From Manihot esculenta (Eukaryota; Streptophyta; Magnoliopsida; Malpighiales; Euphorbiaceae), in contig NC_035172.2 in assembly GCF_001659605.2 (NCBI RefSeq), positions 22,985,973-23,049,972 on the forward strand: DNA of 64,000 bases, written 5' to 3'. The notes beneath the pieces were generated by a model. The model was not told where the DNA came from. It did no database searches and was given only the letters and a program-made list of their open reading frames with translations. Below, one piece after another: positions 59,762 through 64,000 of the stretch; the first letter of the stretch is position 1; each line of letters starts with the position of its first letter. The translations under genes and the position numbers were made by a program.

Positions 59762-61341
59762 TGACTCGCAGTTGTCGAAGCCGGTCAAAAATAACATTTT
59801 CGGTTATCAACAATATTACTACTGTAGATAGTGGCAAAGGATCGTATCCACAGAGAATTGAAAACTTATCTATTTTTCTCAACAAGACCAAGAGACTTAA
59901 CCGAATGAGAAACTAAAAGCAAATAACTAAAAGCAAAATAAAGTGCAATAAAAGTAAAATGGGGGGTTTTCAGATTGATTTGATTAAGCAACTACTGAAA
60001 GCAATTAAATAAGCGAAATATGAAAATAAAAGGAAATCAAATATGAGAAACGTCTAGTTGAAGAGTTGGATCCACTTCAGTTGTTTGGATTGATCATTGA
60101 AACTTATATTCTTTAGATTGATTTAATAGATTAGTTATGGAGATGGAAGACGCTTCTCACCACCATGTCCCTCCTTATGATTAAACCAATTAGGGAACGT
60201 CCTCTAATTAATTACTAATTAACAAATTGCCAAGGAACGTCCTTGGGCCTTAGGCATCAAAACAATTGTTAATTGCATGAAGAGATAGAGAGATCCAATC
60301 CTAACTACTCAAACGCATGAGATGTTGCTAGATCATACAATTTCCTTAGTTTTTACACCAAGTGTTCTTATGTTTGAATAATCCAAGCAATCACGGACTT
60401 AAAATTATCCAAACTAACAATATATTACCTTGCAATTAAGAATCAAGTGGCCAATTTGATCAAAACAACAAAGCAATAATAGAATCAAGCATGAAATTGT
60501 ATGAATATTGAACAAACCAAAGACAAACAGTTTATGTTTAGATCTCACAATCCATAAAACAACTTAAGTTTCAACCAATCTTCAACTAGAATAAAAGGTT
60601 TCAGCCACTCATGGCTAAAACAAAACAGAAAATAAAGAAAGAGATGAAGAAGAGATGGTGCCACTTGCAATCCCGTAGATGTGTGCAAGGCGGAGTAGAA
60701 AAAGCATGGGGAGGCTCCTTATGTGTCTTTTTATATTTGAAAGTGTTGCCTTAAGTCCTTACTTGCTGCCCAAGAAGCTGCTTGCTGCCCAAGTTGTGTC
60801 TGAAAAGGAAAGAATCGCGTTGGATGCACTGCAGAAGGAAGGTGGCGTGCGGCAAGCTCTTCAGAGGGAAAGTGAGGCGCGCGCGGATGTTCTTCAGAAG
60901 AGGAAAGATATCTGTCCAGTCTTTCCTTTTTAGGTGGAGCCTTCGTTTGAATTTTGAATGCTGAATGCAGAAGAGGCAAGTGCTTCTTCTTGAAATCTTG
61001 CTGCCTAAATAGGAAGATATGACTGCTGCAGTGTGTGCACATCTTTGAACAAGGAAAGAAAGATCTGCGATTTGAGTTTCAAATAATCTTCTAACTGAGC
61101 TTTCCTTATTTGCTTTTGCTTCTGCATTTTCCTTATTTGAAAACTTTCCTTATTTAAAAACTTTCCTTTTTTGGCACTTTCCATATTTGGCACTTTTTGG
61201 CAGTTTTAAGAGCATTTTCTCCAGATTGTCTCTTTACGCCTAATATCTGCAAAACATGATTAAAACCACCAAATTAAGCAGAAAAGATGTAAATAAACAT
61301 CAAGAACATAATGATAAAATGGACTAAAATATGTTCTATCA
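59762..61341 (-). repeat. D5: 5' LTR
   Basis: Direct repeat of 55781-57344, about 94-96% identical where compared. TATA (minus) at 60728-60735. The hairpin at about 60598-60621 has one change. Confidence 0.93.
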
Positions 61342-61346
61342 ACTCA

Positions 61347-62286
61347 CGTGTTTAACTTTCAAGCACTTACTTAGTATCTCAAAAGTGCACTTCAGAATAA
61401 AAACTCAATAAGCTAAGCTTGTATGATTCAAATAACAAGTAAAGCAAAGAAAGACCTAACAAAAAAAGATAAGAAACAACACTAGATGCAAACTGATCAA
61501 AATGAACAACGGATTGATTTAGCACACAAAAGTAAAACTTCGTGTACTAAGTGTAATTAGATGTTCAACAATGTGCAATTTATCAAACTAAGTGTAAGGA
61601 ACCAACAAACAAAAAGACATCAAATTGACAAACTAAGAATCAAAATTGACAAGACGGATGTGCTTAACACGAAGTTTTCCCTAAGCATGCGATCCTAGGT
61701 TAATTGATGTTAATATTGACTCAACAAAAATAATTCAAAGCAAGCAAACAAAATAGACACTTAAAACAGCAAGTATTAAGTACAACTTTTTTGTGAAAAT
61801 ACTACCCAAATTGACCCTAAACCTACCCCAAACATGTTTTTCGAATCCCAAGCCCAAAAATATGTTCAAGATATATGAAATATGATTTATATCAATAGGT
61901 ATCAATATCAGAATGAAGTTTTGACAACTGACCCAAAGTTGCAGAAATTCTTTTTCTTTTTTTTCCTTCTTTTTGGTATTTTTTTTATACCGACAGAAGT
62001 AAAATACTAAAAATACTATTCCAAAAGTATTAGAATAGGAGCATATGAATTAGGGCAGAAAGCACAAACCAAATCACTAAAGATAGCAATTCCACCTAAA
62101 TAAGAATTTAGGGTAAAATTCGATTTGAACAGCAACTAAACAATCAATTCGACTCTAATAGTATCCCAAACGGAAAGATCACAAAAAATTAAAGAAAATA
62201 CACCAAATAATCAAAGGGATATATTCGGCCAATAATGAACAAAATTGAATACAAAGACACAAAGGATAGTTAAGAAATTATTACTA
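61347..62286. other. C: untranslated leader
   Basis: Noncoding AT-rich sequence upstream of C's gag, separated from it by D5. T-rich run at about 61955-61990. No gene seen. Confidence 0.65.
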
Positions 62287-62287
62287 A

Positions 62288-62349
62288 GCCTAGCTCTGAT
62301 ACTAATTGATGCAGAACCCCAGCCTATTAGAGACTGAAACGACACATAC
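62288..62349 (-). other. C: primer binding site and 5' LTR remnant
   Basis: The minus strand shows ATTAGTATCAGAGCTAGG (62288-62305), a tRNA-Met-type site with changes. It is followed on the right by 43 bp of LTR starting TGATGCAGAACCCC, similar to N's TGACGCGGAACCC. D6 then interrupts it. Confidence 0.7.
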
Positions 62350-64000
62350 TGATAGTGCGGTTGTCGAAACCGGTCAAAAATAACCTTCTTGGTTATCAAC
62401 AATTTACAACTGCAGATAGTGGTGAAGGATCGAATCCACAGAGAATTGATTACCTATTTATTTTTCTCAATCAAGACCAAGAGAACTAAGTGAAAGCACA
62501 ATGGAAAGCAAGTAATCAAAGAGAAATAGAAACAAGTACAAATAAAATAAAAAGGGGGGTTTTGGGATTGATTGGACTAACAACTATGGAAAGCAATTAA
62601 AACAACAAGTAATAATAAAAGAGAAAATCAATATGAGAAAAGTCTAGTTGAAGATATGGATCCACCTTGGTTGTTTGGATTGATCATTGAAATATGGTTA
62701 TCTTGATTGAATCAATAGGTTGGTTATTGGGGTGGAAGACGCTTCTCACCACCATATCTTTCCTTATGAACAAACTGATTAGGGAACGTCCTCTAACCAA
62801 TTACTAATCAACAAATTGCCAAGGAACGTCCTTGGGCCAAAGGCATCAAAACAATTGCCAATTGCATGAAGAACAAGAAAGATCCAAACCCTAGCTACTC
62901 AAACGCATGAGATATTGCTAGATCATACAATTTCTTGGGTTTTTACACCAAGTGTTCTAAGATCATAATATTTCCAGCAATTATGGACTAACAAATATCC
63001 TAATCAACAATCAATTAACTTTGCAATCAAGAATCAAGTGGCCAATTTGATCAAAACAACAAAGCAATTATGGAATTCAAGAATCAATTGTATGAATATC
63101 AATTAAACCAAAGATAATAAATTCTGTTCATATCTCACAATCCTTTAAACAACCTTAGTTTCAACCAAAATTCAACTAGAGATAAGGGTTTCAGCCACTC
63201 ATGGCTGAACCAAAATAGAAAATAAAAGAAAAGAAGAAGAAAAGATGAAGAACCAAAGTGTGGGGAGGCTTGGAGAGCCTTGGCCGAACCTTGGAGAGGT
63301 TGGGAGATTCAAAATCTGCCTTTCTTATCTTCTTGAAGCCTTTAAATAGATCTTGAGAGGCTCCTTAGGGTTTGGTGGCAGTCCATGAGTCTTTTAGAAG
63401 CTGTCCAAAGTGCCCTTGGTCCCATATGTGCCTTCTTTGTGCATGGGTGAAGGCAAAAACGAGATGCATGTGATGGGGGGCAAGTGGGGGCTCTTTGGTC
63501 TTTTTAATTGCTGCCCAAGGTCTTCAAGATGTTGCCTTAAGAGTTAAGAGACTGCCCATACACCAATAAGGAAGGTGGAGCCTCCTTTTGAATTTTGAAT
63601 GTGCATGATACTAAGTGGGAAACATGTGATATTTAGATTTGGCTTCCTTAAATAGCTTGATCTTGAAATCCAATATTTGAATGTGAATCTTGAAGATTTG
63701 GTTCTCAAAATACTTCCCTTGTTTGGCTCCTCAAATATGGCAACTTGAGATATGGCTTCTTGAATGAGGAAAGAGAGTGTTGAGAGGGATTTTCGGCTGC
63801 CTAAAATGAGTTTCGAAGGCTGGACTTTCGGCTCTGGATGCAAGGTTCGGCGGCCGAAGGTGCCGCCGAAGGTGGTGGAGTTTTGCCTCTGGACTTGACT
63901 TTAGGCCGCCGAAAGTGCTTCCGAAAGTGGGTGACTTTCGGCTTCCGAAAGTGCTTCCGAAGGTGCTTCCGAAGGTGGTTGAGTTTCGGCTTCCGAAAGT
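62350..64000 (-). mobile_element. D6: D-family LTR, runs off the window
   Basis: Starts TGATAGTGCGGTTGTCG and follows the D LTR layout, with the leader hairpin near 63187-63210. Possible target bases on the left are CATAC (62345-62349). From about 63787 it departs from the other copies into GGCGGCC/TTCCGAAAG-rich repeats. Whether it is a solo LTR or a full element cannot be seen. Confidence 0.8.
63787..64000. repeat. TTCGG/CCGAA-rich repeat at D6 end
   Basis: One perfect TTCGGCGGCCGAA (63846-63858), with GCCGCCGAAGGTG and GGCCGCCGAAAGT variants. At least four GTGCTTCCGAA(A/G) units follow towards the window edge. It is much more GC-rich than its surroundings and is absent from the other seven D LTRs. 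Confidence 0.8.

Larger units (their letters stand above)
55781..61341 (-). mobile_element. D5: complete non-autonomous D-family element in C
   Basis: LTRs 55781-57344 (1564 bp) and 59762-61341 (1580 bp) with a perfect target duplication ACTCA (55776-55780 and 61342-61346). The 2.4-kb internal region has a primer site, one broken ORF and a polypurine tract (57345-57359), but no protease, reverse transcriptase or integrase. It is the only full-length D copy here and defines the family. Confidence 0.95.
49471..62349 (-). mobile_element. Element C: decayed CRM-like Ty3/gypsy element
   Basis: Minus strand order: 5' LTR remnant (62307-62349), primer site, leader, gag, zinc knuckle, protease, reverse transcriptase, RNase H, integrase, polypurine tract (49475-49495). 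Gypsy order is shown by integrase after RNase H. The gag and the [12 protein letters not shown] end of integrase resemble CRM elements; no chromodomain is visible. D7 and D5 are inserted. The 3' LTR is missing, replaced by D4. Confidence 0.85.

Noticed and set aside
1..64000. CRISPR array, operons or prokaryotic signals
   Set aside because: No regular repeat-spacer structure; all repeats are LTRs, microsatellites or LTR-internal arrays, and the sequence is plant nuclear.

Overview
This window is plant nuclear DNA, probably from a eudicot with a repeat-rich genome. It is almost wholly LTR retrotransposons inserted into one another, and I recognise no host gene, tRNA or rRNA. The evidence for a plant is the set of families: a Sirevirus-like Ty1/copia element, a second Ty1/copia family, several Athila-like Ty3/gypsy families with tRNA-Asp-type primer sites, and a CRM-like Ty3/gypsy element. 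The letters A to H, N and B' are my own labels.

Left block (1-14624): element A, a young Sirevirus-like copia on the minus strand, with an intact pol (4270-7416), a gag (11333-13116) and a third ORF (1711-3009) in the env position. Its LTRs differ at about 13 of 1274 sites by eye. Between pol and the third ORF lies what looks like a separate transcription unit: an array of TTCGGCGGCCGAA motifs also found in A's own LTR, a TATA-like box, an ATG-free pyrimidine-rich leader and an intron with good splice sites. A second, younger element N (7580-11332; target duplication CAATG) has split A's gag-pol inside a zinc knuckle. N carries only a protease-type ORF.

Middle block (14625-45082): a nested stack. 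H, an Athila-like gag-protease fragment, was hit by G (plus strand). G's ORF1 was hit by F (minus strand, TSD TGTTG). F's protease gene was hit by copia B (minus strand, TSD AAACA). B was then hit by three D-family copies (D1, D2, D3). F's 3' LTR also holds a B-family solo LTR (TSD TATTA), and G holds a D-family solo LTR (D8, TSD GTATG).

Right block (45083-64000): E, a truncated relative of N, is fused directly to the 3' half of a D-family element (D4). Then comes C, a decayed CRM-like gypsy element on the minus strand, interrupted by a D solo LTR (D7, TSD CACAC) and by a complete non-autonomous D element (D5, TSD ACTCA). A further D-family LTR (D6) breaks C's 5' LTR and runs off the window, ending in GGCGGCC-rich repeats like those of A.

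The D family is the main unrecognised system. It has eight copies here, no pol, tRNA-Asp-type priming, an internal ORF with a conserved tail of unknown function, variable short repeats in the LTR, and a conserved 10-bp leader hairpin that encloses a three-codon ORF. The autonomous elements present (A, B, C) belong to other lineages, so D must have been mobilised by an Athila-like partner outside this window. Only A's pol looks potentially functional.
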